The translations under genes and the position numbers were made by a program. The notes beneath the pieces were generated by a model. It searched no databases. It saw only the letters and a program-made list of their open reading frames with translations, and was not told the origin of the DNA. Of a DNA stretch of 64,000 nucleotides, positions 40,334 to 48,707 are shown in pieces (positions within the stretch are counted from its first letter, which is position 1; the number at the start of each line of letters is the position of its first letter). Source of the stretch: Gaiellasilicea sp963784895 (GTDB taxonomy: Bacteria; Actinomycetota; Thermoleophilia; Gaiellales; Gaiellaceae); contig CAWATM010000011.1 of the NCBI GenBank assembly GCA_963784895.1, positions 62,001-126,000 of the forward strand, read 5' to 3'.

Positions 40334-40627
40334 TTAGGCTGCGGCGAGCTCGTGCAGGTGCGGCTCGAGCATCGCCTCGATCTTCGGCGCGCTCGTCCGC
40401 CCCTCGAGCCGCGAGACCGCGCGCTTGTGCTTGACGAGGACGAGCGTCGGCACGACGCCCACGGCGAAGCGCTCGGCGAGCTCGGGACTCGCGTCGACGT
40501 CGACGCGGCGGATCCGAAGCCGGTCGCGCTCCTTGCGCTCGAGATGCGCGAGCAGGCTCTCCATCCGCCGTGCGGGGCCAGAGCGCTCGGACCAGAAGAA
40601 CACGAGCAGCGGCCGGTCGTCGTTCAC
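40334..40627 (-). CDS. Thioredoxin-fold protein lacking redox cysteines
   Basis: 97 aa. The fold is clear: RPLLVFFWSERSGPARRMES aligns with the FWAxWCGPCR active site, RRVDVDASPELAERFAVGVVPTLVLVKHKR gives the cis-Pro (V-V-P-T), and a last helix follows. Both catalytic Cys are replaced (S-E-R-S-G-P-A), so it cannot be a disulfide oxidoreductase. A binding or chaperone-like role is likely. The GTG start has AGGAGGGAG 5 nt upstream; the long open frame upstream is rejected. Confidence 0.78.
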   Translation of the reverse strand: MNDDRPLLVFFWSERSGPARRMESLLAHLERKERDRLRIRRVDVDASPELAERFAVGVVPTLVLVKHKRAVSRLEGRTSAPKIEAMLEPHLHELAAA

Positions 40628-40708
40628 GGATCTCCCTCCTGGACAGCGGGCGTACGGGTCGCGTGTTGTATCTCCAGAAAACGCCCGGTCGAAACGCGGG
40701 GGCGTCTC

Positions 40709-40714
40709 TACACT
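40709..40714 (+). promoter_or_regulatory. -10 box of the small membrane protein gene
   Basis: TACACT lies 9 nt before the ATG at 40724. Confidence 0.45.
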
Positions 40715-40723
40715 GACCGGGCG

Positions 40724-41143
40724 ATGGGCGACTGGTACACGATCGGGCTCGCGCTCGGGATCGGCACGGCCCTGGGCGTCCTCTTTGCCGGTCTGCTCTC
40801 CTCGACGCCGCTCGGACGCATCGCGGCGATCGCGCTCGCAGGTGCCGCCGGTGCAGCTGTCGGGCTCGTGATCGAGGACTGGACCGAGGCGGTCGCCGGA
40901 GCAGTCGGAGGTCTCGTCGGAGCCGCCGCCGCCGTCATCGTCGTCAGCGGTGCGCTCAGGCGCGGCGGTACGCGCGGCGGCCTCGCGCTGATCGTGGCCG
41001 CGGTGGCGGCCGGCCTCGCCGGGCTCGCATTCGTGCCCGGTGCCGGCTATCTCCTGGCGCTGGCGCTGCCGGTCCTCGCGTTCCGCCTCCGCCGCACCCA
41101 GGCCGACCGGTACGCCGGCCTGCGCAGCCTTGCCCGCGACTGA
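40724..41143 (+). CDS. Small polytopic membrane protein
   Basis: 139 aa with four to five Gly/Ala-rich helices: GLALGIGTALGVLFAGLL, IAAIALAGAAGAAVGLVIED, VGGLVGAAAAVIVVSGAL and GLALIVAAVAAGLAGLAFV. A short basic tail (RLRRTQADRYAGLRSLARD) is cytoplasmic. No family recognised. The phosphodiesterase-like gene starts 1 bp after its stop, so both are probably one unit. Confidence 0.7.
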   Translation: MGDWYTIGLALGIGTALGVLFAGLLSSTPLGRIAAIALAGAAGAAVGLVIEDWTEAVAGAVGGLVGAAAAVIVVSGALRRGGTRGGLALIVAAVAAGLAGLAFVPGAGYLLALALPVLAFRLRRTQADRYAGLRSLARD

Positions 41144-41144
41144 C

Positions 41145-42431
41145 GTGGTCAAGCCTCTGATCCTCGTCGTGATCGACGGTCTGACGCCGTCGATGCTGGA
41201 GGACACGCTCGAACGCGGGGCCGCTCCTTCGCTCGGGCTCCTGGCGGAGCACGGCCGCTACCGCCGGGCGATCTCGACCTTCCCCTCGCTGACTCCGGTC
41301 TGCCTGTCGGCGCTGGCGACCGGGGCGCATCCCGACGTGCACGAGATCCCGCATCTGGTCTGGTTCCACCGCGGCGAGCAGCGGCTGGTCGAGTACGGCT
41401 CCTCGTTCGGCGCCGTGCGCGCGGCGGGGACGAGGCAATCATTGATCGACACGATCTACGGCCTCAACGCGAGCCATCTCGGCAGCGGTGCGGTGACGGT
41501 GTACGAAGCGCTCGAGGACGCCGGGCTGACGACGGGGGCGATCAACATCACGTGCTACCGGGGCCGTCACGCCCACCGGCCGACGGTGCCGTTCCTGACC
41601 CGCCCGGCGCACGGGCCGAGCCGTTTCTTCTTCTACAACCTCTTCGAGTCGGACGTGACGGGCGCTCCGCTCTCCGTGCGCAACCGGCCGCGCGGGACGA
41701 TCGACGCCTACGCGACCGCGGTCGGCCGCTGGCTCGTGACGCGCGACGGCTTCGATTTCCTCGTCTTCTACCTCTCCGACTACGACTACGCGTCGCATGC
41801 GCAGGGTCCCGACGCCGCCCACGCCGCCCTTGCGCGCTCTGACGAGGCCGTCGGAGCGCTGATCGAGGCCGCGGGCGGCGCAGACGAGTTCCTCGAGCGC
41901 TACGCCGTCATCCTCTGCTCCGACCACGGCCAGACGCCGGTTCGTGAGGTCGCGCGGCTGCAGGACGCCTTTCCGGACGAGCTCGTGACGGCGTCGAACC
42001 GCGCCGGCATGGTCTACACGGATCGCGAGCCGGCGACGCTTGCGCGACGGCTGGACGGCAACCCCGCCGTCGACGTCGTGCTCTGGCGTGAGGGGACGAG
42101 GCTCGTGGCACGGCGCGACGGAGCCGACGGCGACGTCTCGCAGCTCGACCATCCCGACGGTCCCGCACGCGCGGCCGCAGCGCTCGCCAACCCGAACGCG
42201 GGTGAGCTGATCGTGTCGGCCGCTGCAGGCTGGGAGTTCGCCGACCTCGCCGGGCGCCATCATGCGGGCGGGGGCTCGCACGGGTCGCTCATCGCCGGCG
42301 ACTCGGAGGTGCCGATGCTCGCGGTCGGGCTCGACGTCCTGCCCGCCTCGATCATCGAGGTCATGCCCGCCGTGCTCGACCACTTCGGCGTCCCGGCACC
42401 ACCGTACGCACGAACGCCGGCGAAGGCATGA
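41145..42431 (+). CDS. Type I phosphodiesterase / nucleotide pyrophosphatase-like (alkaline phosphatase superfamily)
   Basis: 428 aa. Metal sites of the superfamily are visible: LILVVIDGLTPSML (Asp), STFPSLTPVCLSALATGAHP (nucleophile Thr/Ser), LSDYDYASHAQGPDAAH (Asp, His), VILCSDHGQTPV (Asp-His) and a late GGGSHGSL (His). No signal peptide is seen, so it is probably cytosolic. The substrate could be a nucleotide, lipid or phosphonate ester. It overlaps pcm by 4 bp (ATGA). Confidence 0.85.
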   Translation: MVKPLILVVIDGLTPSMLEDTLERGAAPSLGLLAEHGRYRRAISTFPSLTPVCLSALATGAHPDVHEIPHLVWFHRGEQRLVEYGSSFGAVRAAGTRQSLIDTIYGLNASHLGSGAVTVYEALEDAGLTTGAINITCYRGRHAHRPTVPFLTRPAHGPSRFFFYNLFESDVTGAPLSVRNRPRGTIDAYATAVGRWLVTRDGFDFLVFYLSDYDYASHAQGPDAAHAALARSDEAVGALIEAAGGADEFLERYAVILCSDHGQTPVREVARLQDAFPDELVTASNRAGMVYTDREPATLARRLDGNPAVDVVLWREGTRLVARRDGADGDVSQLDHPDGPARAAAALANPNAGELIVSAAAGWEFADLAGRHHAGGGSHGSLIAGDSEVPMLAVGLDVLPASIIEVMPAVLDHFGVPAPPYARTPAKA

Positions 42432-43066
42432 ACGGCGGGCCGGAGCTGGCGAGGCTCATGGCCCGGAGAGGGATCCGCGACGAGAGGGTGCTGGCCGCGC
42501 TCGCGACTGTGCCGCGCGAGCAGTTCGTGCCGGAGCAGCTCCGCCGGCACGCCTACGCCGACCGTGCGCTGCCGATCGGGTCCGGACAGACGATCTCGCA
42601 GCCGTTCATGATCGCGACGATGCTGGAGGCTCTGGCGCTCGACGGCGGGCGGGTGCTGGAGGTCGGCACCGGCTCCGGCTACCAGGCGGCGCTGCTGGCC
42701 GAGCTCGCCGACGAGGTGGTGACGATCGAGCTCGTCCCCGAGCTCGCCGAGGTGGCGCGGCGGACGCTCGCGCGGACGGGCTACGGGGAGGTCGACGTCC
42801 GCGTCGGCGACGGGACGCTCGGCGTGCCCGAGTGCGCACCCTTCGACGGGATCGTGGTGGCGGCTGCGGCGCCGGCGGTGCCGGCGACGCTCTACGAGCA
42901 GCTCGTGTCCGGCGGGCGCATCGTCGTCCCGGTGGGGAGCCGCCGAGAGCAGTGGCTCGAGATCGTCGAGCGCGGCGCCGACGGTCCGAGCCGGTCGCGG
43001 ACGGTCCCGTGCCGCTTCGTGCCACTCCTCGGCTCGGCAGGATTCGGCGACTCCCGGGCCGGGTAG
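42428..43066 (+). CDS. pcm: Protein-L-isoaspartate O-methyltransferase
   Basis: 212 aa. It repairs damaged Asp/Asn in proteins using SAM. Motifs are RVLAALATVPREQFVPEQL, GSGQTISQPFMIATMLEAL, the SAM site VLEVGTGSGYQAALLAEL, and FDGIVVAAAAPAVPATLYEQL with SGGRIVVPVG. The ATG overlaps the upstream stop (ATGA). Confidence 0.93.
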   Translation: MNGGPELARLMARRGIRDERVLAALATVPREQFVPEQLRRHAYADRALPIGSGQTISQPFMIATMLEALALDGGRVLEVGTGSGYQAALLAELADEVVTIELVPELAEVARRTLARTGYGEVDVRVGDGTLGVPECAPFDGIVVAAAAPAVPATLYEQLVSGGRIVVPVGSRREQWLEIVERGADGPSRSRTVPCRFVPLLGSAGFGDSRAG

Positions 43067-43069
43067 CGT
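43064..43069 (+). promoter_or_regulatory. -10 box of the PRC-barrel gene
   Basis: TAGCGT lies 7 nt before the GTG at 43077 and includes the pcm stop codon; it favours that start over GTG 43068. Confidence 0.4.
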
Positions 43070-43076
43070 GTCTCCC

Positions 43077-43415
43077 GTGCCGGGCCAGACGCCATCGACG
43101 TTGCTGCGCGCACCCGTGCTCACGCGCGGCATCCGCCTGGGTGAAGTCGAGAACGTGCTGCTCGACGTGGAGGAGCCGAGGATCCTCGGGCTCGAGGTGC
43201 GCTGCGGCGACGGCGCGAGCCGGTTCCTGCCCTTCGCGACCGCGCGCCGCGGGGCAGCTGGGATCGAGATCGAGAGCACGTTCACGCTGCTCGACGGGCC
43301 CGAGCTCGCGTTCTACCGTGCGCACGGCCGGACGCTCGCGAGCGTGCCCGAGCTCGCAGAGGCGCGGATCGAGCCCGACGGCGCGCTCGTGGTCCCGCTT
43401 TCGCCGCGCACGTAG
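43077..43415 (+). CDS. PRC-barrel-like hypothetical protein
   Basis: 112 aa. The first 70 residues look like a PRC-barrel: LLRAPVLTRGIRLGEVENVL, then EPRILGLEVRCGDGASRFLP with the typical alternation of short strands. A second strand-rich part ends ALVVPLSPRT. It has no signal peptide or membrane helix. Function unknown; PRC-barrels act in RNA processing or as adaptor domains. Confidence 0.6.
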   Translation: MPGQTPSTLLRAPVLTRGIRLGEVENVLLDVEEPRILGLEVRCGDGASRFLPFATARRGAAGIEIESTFTLLDGPELAFYRAHGRTLASVPELAEARIEPDGALVVPLSPRT

Positions 43416-43419
43416 CGGC

Positions 43420-43425
43420 TAGGCT
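43420..43425 (+). promoter_or_regulatory. -10 box of the GtrA gene
   Basis: TAGGCT lies 9 nt before the ATG at 43435. Confidence 0.45.
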
Positions 43426-43434
43426 GCCGCGGCG

Positions 43435-43890
43435 ATGCAGCGCTCCACCGCTCCCAGCGCCACGGCGGCGCTCGCTCGGACGCGCGGTGCGCTCGGCAGG
43501 CGTGAGAACTGGCTGCAGCTGATCCGCTTCTGTCTCGTCGGCGCGAGCGGCTACGTCGTCAACCTGGCGGTCTACACGCTCTTGTTGAAGGTCGTCGGCG
43601 TCCACTACCTGCTCGCGGCGACCGGCTCGTTCCTCGTCGCCGTCACCAGCAACTACACGTGGAACCGGCTCTGGACGTTCCGCGGCCAGCGCGGCCACGT
43701 CGCCTACCAGGGGCTGCGCTTCCTCGTCGTCTCGACGATCGCGCTCGCGGCGAACCTCGCGATCCTGGCTCTGCTCGTCGACACGTTCGACGTCGGCAAG
43801 GTGCTTGCGCAGGCGATCGCGATCGTGCTCGTGACCCCGTGGAACTTCGTGGGAAACAAGCTCTGGTCGTTCGGAAACGGCTCCCGTTAG
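43435..43890 (+). CDS. GtrA-family membrane protein
   Basis: 151 aa with four helices. GtrA-like proteins are thought to flip or hold lipid-linked sugars (polyprenyl-phosphate glucose) or teichoic/arabinogalactan precursors. Signatures are LIRFCLVGASGYVVNLAVYT, SFLVAVTSNYTWNRLWTFRG and the last NFVGNKLWSFGN. Its end is overlapped by the next membrane protein. The pair plus the following gene suggests envelope polysaccharide assembly. Confidence 0.88.
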   Translation: MQRSTAPSATAALARTRGALGRRENWLQLIRFCLVGASGYVVNLAVYTLLLKVVGVHYLLAATGSFLVAVTSNYTWNRLWTFRGQRGHVAYQGLRFLVVSTIALAANLAILALLVDTFDVGKVLAQAIAIVLVTPWNFVGNKLWSFGNGSR

Positions 43891-45605
43891 CCGCCGCCCT
43901 GGCGGCGCTGGCGCTCGCCGGGCCGGCGGCCGCGGCGCCGACCGAGCCGGTGTTCGATCAGGACGGACGGCTCGTCGAGACGCCCTTCGTCCCCTCGGAG
44001 GGCGCAGCCCGGCTGACCGAGGCGCAGGCGACCGCGATTCTCCTCCGCCACGGGAAGGTCGCCGACTGGCTCGACCGCTATCCGCCGAAGCCGCAAACGG
44101 ACGCCGAGTACCGGCCGGCAGCCGACGAGTGGGTCGTGAAGGCCTGGTCGGGCGAGGCGGGTCAGATCGTGCTGGGGAAGGTCGGCGACAGCACAGGCGG
44201 GGTGACGGAGGCGTGGACGGGACCGCAGGTCGCCTGGACGATGGCGCGCGGCGGCGCCGGGGCGTTCGGCGGCAAGACGATCAACGGCGTCTGGCTCTGG
44301 CTGACGTTCTGCGCGCTCTTCTTCGTCGGCCTCGCCGACCTACGGCGGCCGCTAGCGCTGCGCAACCTCGACCTCCTGGCGCTGCTCTCGTTCTCGATCT
44401 CGCTCCGCTTCTTCAACGAGGGCGAGATCTTCTGGAGCGCCCCGCTCGCCTATCCGCCGCTCGCGTACCTGCTCGGCCGCTGTCTCTGGATCGCCCGGCG
44501 CGACCGGCCGCCGCGTACGTCCGCTTCCGTCTGGCCGGTGTGGCTGCTCGCAGCCGCGTGCGTCTTCCTCGCCGGCTTCCGGGTCGGCCTGAACGTCGAG
44601 GCGCAACGGAGCGTGATCGACGTCGGCTTTGCCGGCGTCGTCGGCGCCCAGCGGATTGTGAACGGTGAGATGCCGTACGGGCACATGCCGGTGCAGGAGG
44701 ATCTGAAGCCGTGCGGCACCGCCGACGCCGAGGGCGAGATCCGGGAGCGGATCCAGACCAACGGACGCTGCGAGGCATCGAATCCGCGCGGCGACACCTA
44801 CGGGCCGGTCTCCTACCTCGCATACCTGCCCGGGTATGCCGTCTTCGGCTGGTCCGGAAAGTGGGACGAGCTCTGGGCCGCACACGCGACCTCGCTCCTG
44901 TTCGACGGCCTCTGCATGCTCGGGCTCGCGCTCGTCGGCCGGCGCTTCGGTGGGCCACGCCTTGCGGTGACGCTCGCCTTTGCCTGGGCCGCGTACCCGT
45001 TCACGCTCTATGCCTCGAACTCGAACACGAACGACGCGATCATGCCCGCTTTCCTGATCTGGGGCTTCTGGCTTGCCTCCTCCGCCTGGGCGCGCGGGGC
45101 GGCGGTCGCGCTCGCGGGGTGGACGAAGTTCGCCGCGCTCTTGCTGGCCCCGCTCTGGCTCTCGTATCCGGACGGCCTCCGTCTCCCAGTCCGCCGCTTC
45201 GCGCTCGGCTTCGCGGGCGCCACGCTCGCCGCCTTTCTGGTCCTCCTGCTCGAGCCCGACCCGCTCCACGCGGCGCGCGTCTTCGGCGAGCGGACCTTCG
45301 GCTTCCAGCTCGACCGCGACTCGCCGTTCTCGATCTGGGGCTGGGGGCAGTACCACGCCGCCGGCGTCCCCGACCTTCACCTCGCCCAGCAGGTGCTGCA
45401 GGTGCTCGTCGCCGCCGGCGCCGTCCTGACCGCGTTCGTGCCGCGACGCAAGTCGATCCTCCAGCTCGCCGCCCTCACGGCCGCGATCCTGCTCGGCTTC
45501 GAGCTCGTGCTGACGCACTGGTTCTATCTCTACATCCCCTGGTTCTTCCCCTTCGTCGCCTTCGCCCTGCTCTACCGACGTGACCGCGCCGCGCCGGTTC
45601 ACTGA
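43839..45605 (+). CDS. Large polytopic membrane protein, glycosyltransferase-C-like
   Basis: 588 aa from GTG 43839; CTG 43863 would give a neater signal peptide (LVVRKRLPLAAALAALALAG). An external domain of about 100 residues carries tandem-repeat-like LTEAQATAILLRHGKVADWL. About 12 membrane helices follow, with a loop holding VNGEMPYGHMPVQEDLKPCG and Cys pairs. The helical pattern and LEPDPLHAARVFGERTFG resemble GT-C polyprenol-sugar transferases (GT87 type). No catalytic assignment is possible. It overlaps the following gene by 26 bp. Confidence 0.72.
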   Translation: MELRGKQALVVRKRLPLAAALAALALAGPAAAAPTEPVFDQDGRLVETPFVPSEGAARLTEAQATAILLRHGKVADWLDRYPPKPQTDAEYRPAADEWVVKAWSGEAGQIVLGKVGDSTGGVTEAWTGPQVAWTMARGGAGAFGGKTINGVWLWLTFCALFFVGLADLRRPLALRNLDLLALLSFSISLRFFNEGEIFWSAPLAYPPLAYLLGRCLWIARRDRPPRTSASVWPVWLLAAACVFLAGFRVGLNVEAQRSVIDVGFAGVVGAQRIVNGEMPYGHMPVQEDLKPCGTADAEGEIRERIQTNGRCEASNPRGDTYGPVSYLAYLPGYAVFGWSGKWDELWAAHATSLLFDGLCMLGLALVGRRFGGPRLAVTLAFAWAAYPFTLYASNSNTNDAIMPAFLIWGFWLASSAWARGAAVALAGWTKFAALLLAPLWLSYPDGLRLPVRRFALGFAGATLAAFLVLLLEPDPLHAARVFGERTFGFQLDRDSPFSIWGWGQYHAAGVPDLHLAQQVLQVLVAAGAVLTAFVPRRKSILQLAALTAAILLGFELVLTHWFYLYIPWFFPFVAFALLYRRDRAAPVH

Positions 45606-46785
45606 GCTCGCGGCGGTCGGCGCCGCCGCGCTCTTCCTGCTCTCGTGGACGGCGCTGCACACGGGCTGGTACGACGACGGCGAGATCGTCGACATCCCGG
45701 TCTACGCGGGCTACGGCAACGCGATCGAGGCGGGCGACGTGCCGTACCGCGACGTCAGGCCCGAGTACCCGCCCGGAGCCCTGCTCGCGTTCGTCGTCCC
45801 GGCCCTGCTGAGTGACGACGAGTCGGGTTTCCGCGATGTCTTCGAGCTCCTGATGGTGCTGTGCGGCGTCGCGACCGTGCTGCTCACCGCCGTGTCGCTG
45901 CGCGGGCTCGAGGCGACGCGAGCGCGGACGCTCGGCGCGCTGGCGCTCGTCGCGGCGTTCCCGCTCCTGCTCGGCTCGGTCGTCCTGACGCGCTTCGACC
46001 TCTACCCGGCGGCGCTCGTCGCGGCTGCCCTTGCCGCGCTCGTCCACCGGCGCGACCGGCTCGGTTCCGGCCTGCTCGGTGCTGCGGTGGCGGTGAAGCT
46101 CTATCCGGCCGTGCTCGTGCCGATCGCGCTCGGGTACGTCTGGCGGCGCCGCGGCGGCCGGGAGGCGCTGATCTGCCTGGGTCTCGCTGCCGGCGTCGTC
46201 CTCCTCGCATTCCTTCCGTTTCTCGTCGTCGCGCCGGAAGGCGTCGCCCACAGCCTCGGGCGGCAGCTGTCGCGGCCGCTGCAGATCGAGAGCCTCGGCT
46301 CGGGGCTCTATCTCGCCGCGCACCACCTCGTCGGGCTGGACGTCGAGATGCGCTCCGGCCACGGCTCGCAGAACCTGCACGCGACCGGCACCGCCGTCAC
46401 TGCGGTCCTGCTCGGCGTTGCGCAGATCGCGGTGCTCGCCTGGATCTGGCTGCGGCGACCCGCTGCGAACGAGGAGCTCGTCCGCTGGAGCGCCGCCGCG
46501 CTCGTCGCCTTCGTCGCGCTCGGAAAGGTGCTCTCGCCCCAGTTCCTGATCTGGCTCGCACCGGTCGTTCCGCTCGTCGCCGGGCGGCGCGGCCTGCGTG
46601 CCTCCCTGCTGCTCGCGCTCGCGCTCGTGCTGACGCAGCTCTGGTTCCCGTCCCGCTACTGGGAGCTCGCCCGCGAGCTCGATCCCCTGCCCTCGACGCT
46701 CGTCCTGCTCCGCGACGTCGTCCTCGTCGCGCTGCTCGTCGTGCTCGTCAAGGAACGTCGACGCGAAGAGCCTCGATCGCCGTAG
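45580..46785 (+). CDS. GT87-like (DUF2029) membrane mannosyltransferase-type protein
   Basis: 401 aa with about 10 helices. The first external loop, DIPVYAGYGNAIEAGDVPYR and DVRPEYPPGALLAFV, has the acidic residue and YPPG motif of GT87 polyprenol-phosphate-mannose-dependent transferases. VAVKLYPAVLVPIALGYVW and LGKVLSPQFLIWLAPVVPL are further family blocks. It probably adds a sugar to an envelope lipoglycan on the outer membrane face. The GTG start overlaps the upstream gene. The end overlaps the convergent ymdB by 38 bp. Confidence 0.8.
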   Translation: MTAPRRFTELAAVGAAALFLLSWTALHTGWYDDGEIVDIPVYAGYGNAIEAGDVPYRDVRPEYPPGALLAFVVPALLSDDESGFRDVFELLMVLCGVATVLLTAVSLRGLEATRARTLGALALVAAFPLLLGSVVLTRFDLYPAALVAAALAALVHRRDRLGSGLLGAAVAVKLYPAVLVPIALGYVWRRRGGREALICLGLAAGVVLLAFLPFLVVAPEGVAHSLGRQLSRPLQIESLGSGLYLAAHHLVGLDVEMRSGHGSQNLHATGTAVTAVLLGVAQIAVLAWIWLRRPAANEELVRWSAAALVAFVALGKVLSPQFLIWLAPVVPLVAGRRGLRASLLLALALVLTQLWFPSRYWELARELDPLPSTLVLLRDVVLVALLVVLVKERRREEPRSP

Positions 46786-47527
46786 CGCGGCCGGACTCGT
46801 CGCAGTCGATCAGGGCGCCCTCGATCCGCACGCCTCCCTCGGCGGTCTCGAAGCGGACCGGCATCCCGGTGCGCATTCGGTGGATCGCCAGGTTCGCCTT
46901 CACCCCGATCACGGAGTCGTGCGGCCCGGTCATCCCGACATCGGTGAGCGCCGCCGTGCCGCCACGCTGGACGCGGGCATCGGAGGTCTGGACGTGCGTG
47001 TGCGTGCCGAGCACCGCCGTCACCTTCCCGTCGAGCCAGCGCGCCAGCGCCACCTTCTCGCTCGTCGCCTCGGCGTGGACGTCGACGACGATCACCTGTG
47101 CCTGTTCGCGCGCCTGCTCGACGAGCCCGTCGACGAGATCGAACATCGAGGCGGCCGGGGACATGAAGAGCGAGCCGAGCACGTTGATCACGGCCACCGG
47201 CGTGCTGTCGGCCGCCTGCCGGACGGCGAGCCCGCGGCCCGGTGTCAGCGGCGAGAAGTTGGCCGGGCGGATCACCTGCTCGGACGACTGCAGGTACGGC
47301 CCGATCTCGCTGCGGCGCCAGGTGTGGTTGCCGAGTGTGATCACATCGGCGCCGGCGGCGAGGATCCGTGCCGCCAGCTTGGGCGTGATCCCGACCCCGT
47401 CGGCGGCGTTCTCGCCGTTGACGATGCAGAACGAGGCGCCAAGCTCCTCCTTCAGCTGCGGCAGGCGCTCCTCGACGGCCCGCCTGCCCGGCGCACCGAC
47501 GACATCGCCGACGAAGAGGACTTTCAT
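46748..47527 (-). CDS. ymdB: YmdB/TIGR00282 metallophosphoesterase
   Basis: 259 aa, normal length. Dimetal phosphodiesterase; Bacillus YmdB hydrolyses 2',3'-cyclic nucleotides. Metal motifs are VLFVGDVVGAPGRRA (Asp), NGENAADGVGIT (Asn-Glu), ITLGNHTWRR (Asn-His), VVDVHAEATSEK (His) and GTHTHVQTSDARV (His-x-His). A stretch TDVGMTGPHDSVIGV is typical. ATG start. It is usually beside rny, which is not here. Confidence 0.93.
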   Translation of the reverse strand: MKVLFVGDVVGAPGRRAVEERLPQLKEELGASFCIVNGENAADGVGITPKLAARILAAGADVITLGNHTWRRSEIGPYLQSSEQVIRPANFSPLTPGRGLAVRQAADSTPVAVINVLGSLFMSPAASMFDLVDGLVEQAREQAQVIVVDVHAEATSEKVALARWLDGKVTAVLGTHTHVQTSDARVQRGGTAALTDVGMTGPHDSVIGVKANLAIHRMRTGMPVRFETAEGGVRIEGALIDCDESGRATAIEALRVDVP

Positions 47528-47597
47528 CCGGAGCAGTCCGTACGTCCGTCCTGTCCTGCCGACCTACGCACCGCGAGCAACGCGCCAGGAATGGCGG

Positions 47598-48416
47598 CTA
47601 GCGAACCGACAGCAGGGCCGCCGGTCGCACTGAGAGCGAGACGTTGCTGCCCGCGTCCTGGGTGTACCGGGCGAGCGCCTGGCGCTCGACGGACGTGAGG
47701 TCCACGATCGTGCCCACCTTCGTGCGGGCCTTCTCGACGCTCGAGCCGACCGTCAGGGCCGGATCGGCACGCAGGTGTGTCAACGAGACGACGACGGACG
47801 GGGCGTGGAGCGGGCGGACGTCGATCCGCGCGCCGTGCGTCCGGTTCGAGAGCACGTAGTCCGTGATCCCGACGACTGTGCCGTCGACCGGCGAGTAGAC
47901 GTCGGTCCCCGGCGCGGCGCCGACCGACAGCACGGACGTGCCCGGGCCGCGGTCGCCGCGGAGCTGGTACCAGACGAGGCTCGTCTCGCTCGTGCCGGCG
48001 AGCTTGTGCCAGAGCCGCGCGAAGAGCCCCGCGTTCCCCTGCCGCCCGATCGGGTCGAGCTGGAGCGAGCCGTCACCCGCGTGGTGGTAGCCGATCGCGG
48101 TCACCGCGCTCTGGGAGACCGGCAGCTGCAGGTGCAGGCCGCCCGCGGTCGCGACGATCTGGCGGAGCGGCTCGCCGCCCGGAAGCACGGCGGGTGTTGC
48201 GAGAGGCTTCGTCGCGACAGGGTCTGCGCTCCAGGTGCCGAACGCGGTCAGAAGCAGGGTCAGCAGCACGACCGCCGAAAGGAGGGCGGTCAGGAGGAAG
48301 CGCGCGGTGTGCCGCTCGGGCCGCCGGCGCCGGGCGCGCAGCCGCTCGATCTCCCTCCGGTTTCGCGCTCGGGTCGCACGCGGCGGCACCGCATGGCGGG
48401 TGGGGGCCGAAGCCAT
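47598..48416 (-). CDS. Membrane-anchored protein with degenerate M23/LytM-like domain
   Basis: 272 aa. A basic N-terminus (RARRRRPERH) and one membrane helix (FLLTALLSAVVLLTLLL) anchor it. The last ~100 residues show the duplicated-hybrid-motif pattern of M23: APGTDVYSPVDGTVVGITDY and VVSLTHLRADPALTVGSSVE. Only one of the usual metal-binding His residues is present, so it is probably an inactive LytM-type adaptor. The ATG at 48416 is chosen because a TATGGT box lies 7 nt upstream; ATG 48428 overlaps that box. Confidence 0.65.
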   Translation of the reverse strand: MASAPTRHAVPPRATRARNRREIERLRARRRRPERHTARFLLTALLSAVVLLTLLLTAFGTWSADPVATKPLATPAVLPGGEPLRQIVATAGGLHLQLPVSQSAVTAIGYHHAGDGSLQLDPIGRQGNAGLFARLWHKLAGTSETSLVWYQLRGDRGPGTSVLSVGAAPGTDVYSPVDGTVVGITDYVLSNRTHGARIDVRPLHAPSVVVSLTHLRADPALTVGSSVEKARTKVGTIVDLTSVERQALARYTQDAGSNVSLSVRPAALLSVR

Positions 48417-48423
48417 GGGCGGC

Positions 48424-48429
48424 ACCATA
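48424..48429 (-). promoter_or_regulatory. -10 box of the LytM-like gene
   Basis: TATGGT lies 7 nt before the ATG at 48416 and spans the alternative ATG at 48428. Confidence 0.4.
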
Positions 48430-48568
48430 GCCGACCCTGCGGAAATCTTGCACTCGAGTGCGGGCCATCTGCACCGGTCCGGAGCGATGCCTCGGACGGG
48501 TGATGACAAGAGGCGTGATTCGAGGATGCTGACCCGGACGGTTCCCTGCGGCCGAAAGGCGGAACGGC

Positions 48569-48646
48569 ATGTCTGTGGCAGAGCTGAAGCGGAAGCTTCG
48601 CAACTCCCCGTACGCCGCGCTCCAGGTGCGGATCACCGGGGCCTAG
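48569..48646 (+). CDS. Possible 25-aa small protein or BON-domain remnant
   Basis: MSVAELKRKLRNSPYAALQV followed by RITGA and a stop. AAAGGCGG lies 9 nt upstream. The SPYAALQV stretch recalls the first helix and strand of BON domains, so this may be a decayed BON protein rather than a functional small gene. It lies alone in the 290-bp gap between the LytM-like gene and hemB. Confidence 0.25.
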   Translation: MSVAELKRKLRNSPYAALQVRITGA

Positions 48647-48695
48647 CACTCCTCGTGCGGGCGGCGGCGGCGACCCCCCAGCGCCGCTGCCTGCG

Positions 48696-48701
48696 TACAG
48701 T
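48696..48701 (+). promoter_or_regulatory. -10 box of the hemB-hemL unit
   Basis: TACAGT lies 6 nt before the GTG at 48708. Confidence 0.5.
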
Positions 48702-48707
48702 GTCGGC

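Noticed and set aside
40334..41206. A 290-aa protein formed by extending the thioredoxin-like frame upstream
   Set aside because: The extension is low-complexity and lies opposite a coherent membrane protein; GTG 40627 has a strong Shine-Dalgarno.
48429..48707. A functional BON-domain gene upstream of hemB
   Set aside because: Only 25 codons with weak similarity are open; listed at low confidence as a remnant or small protein.
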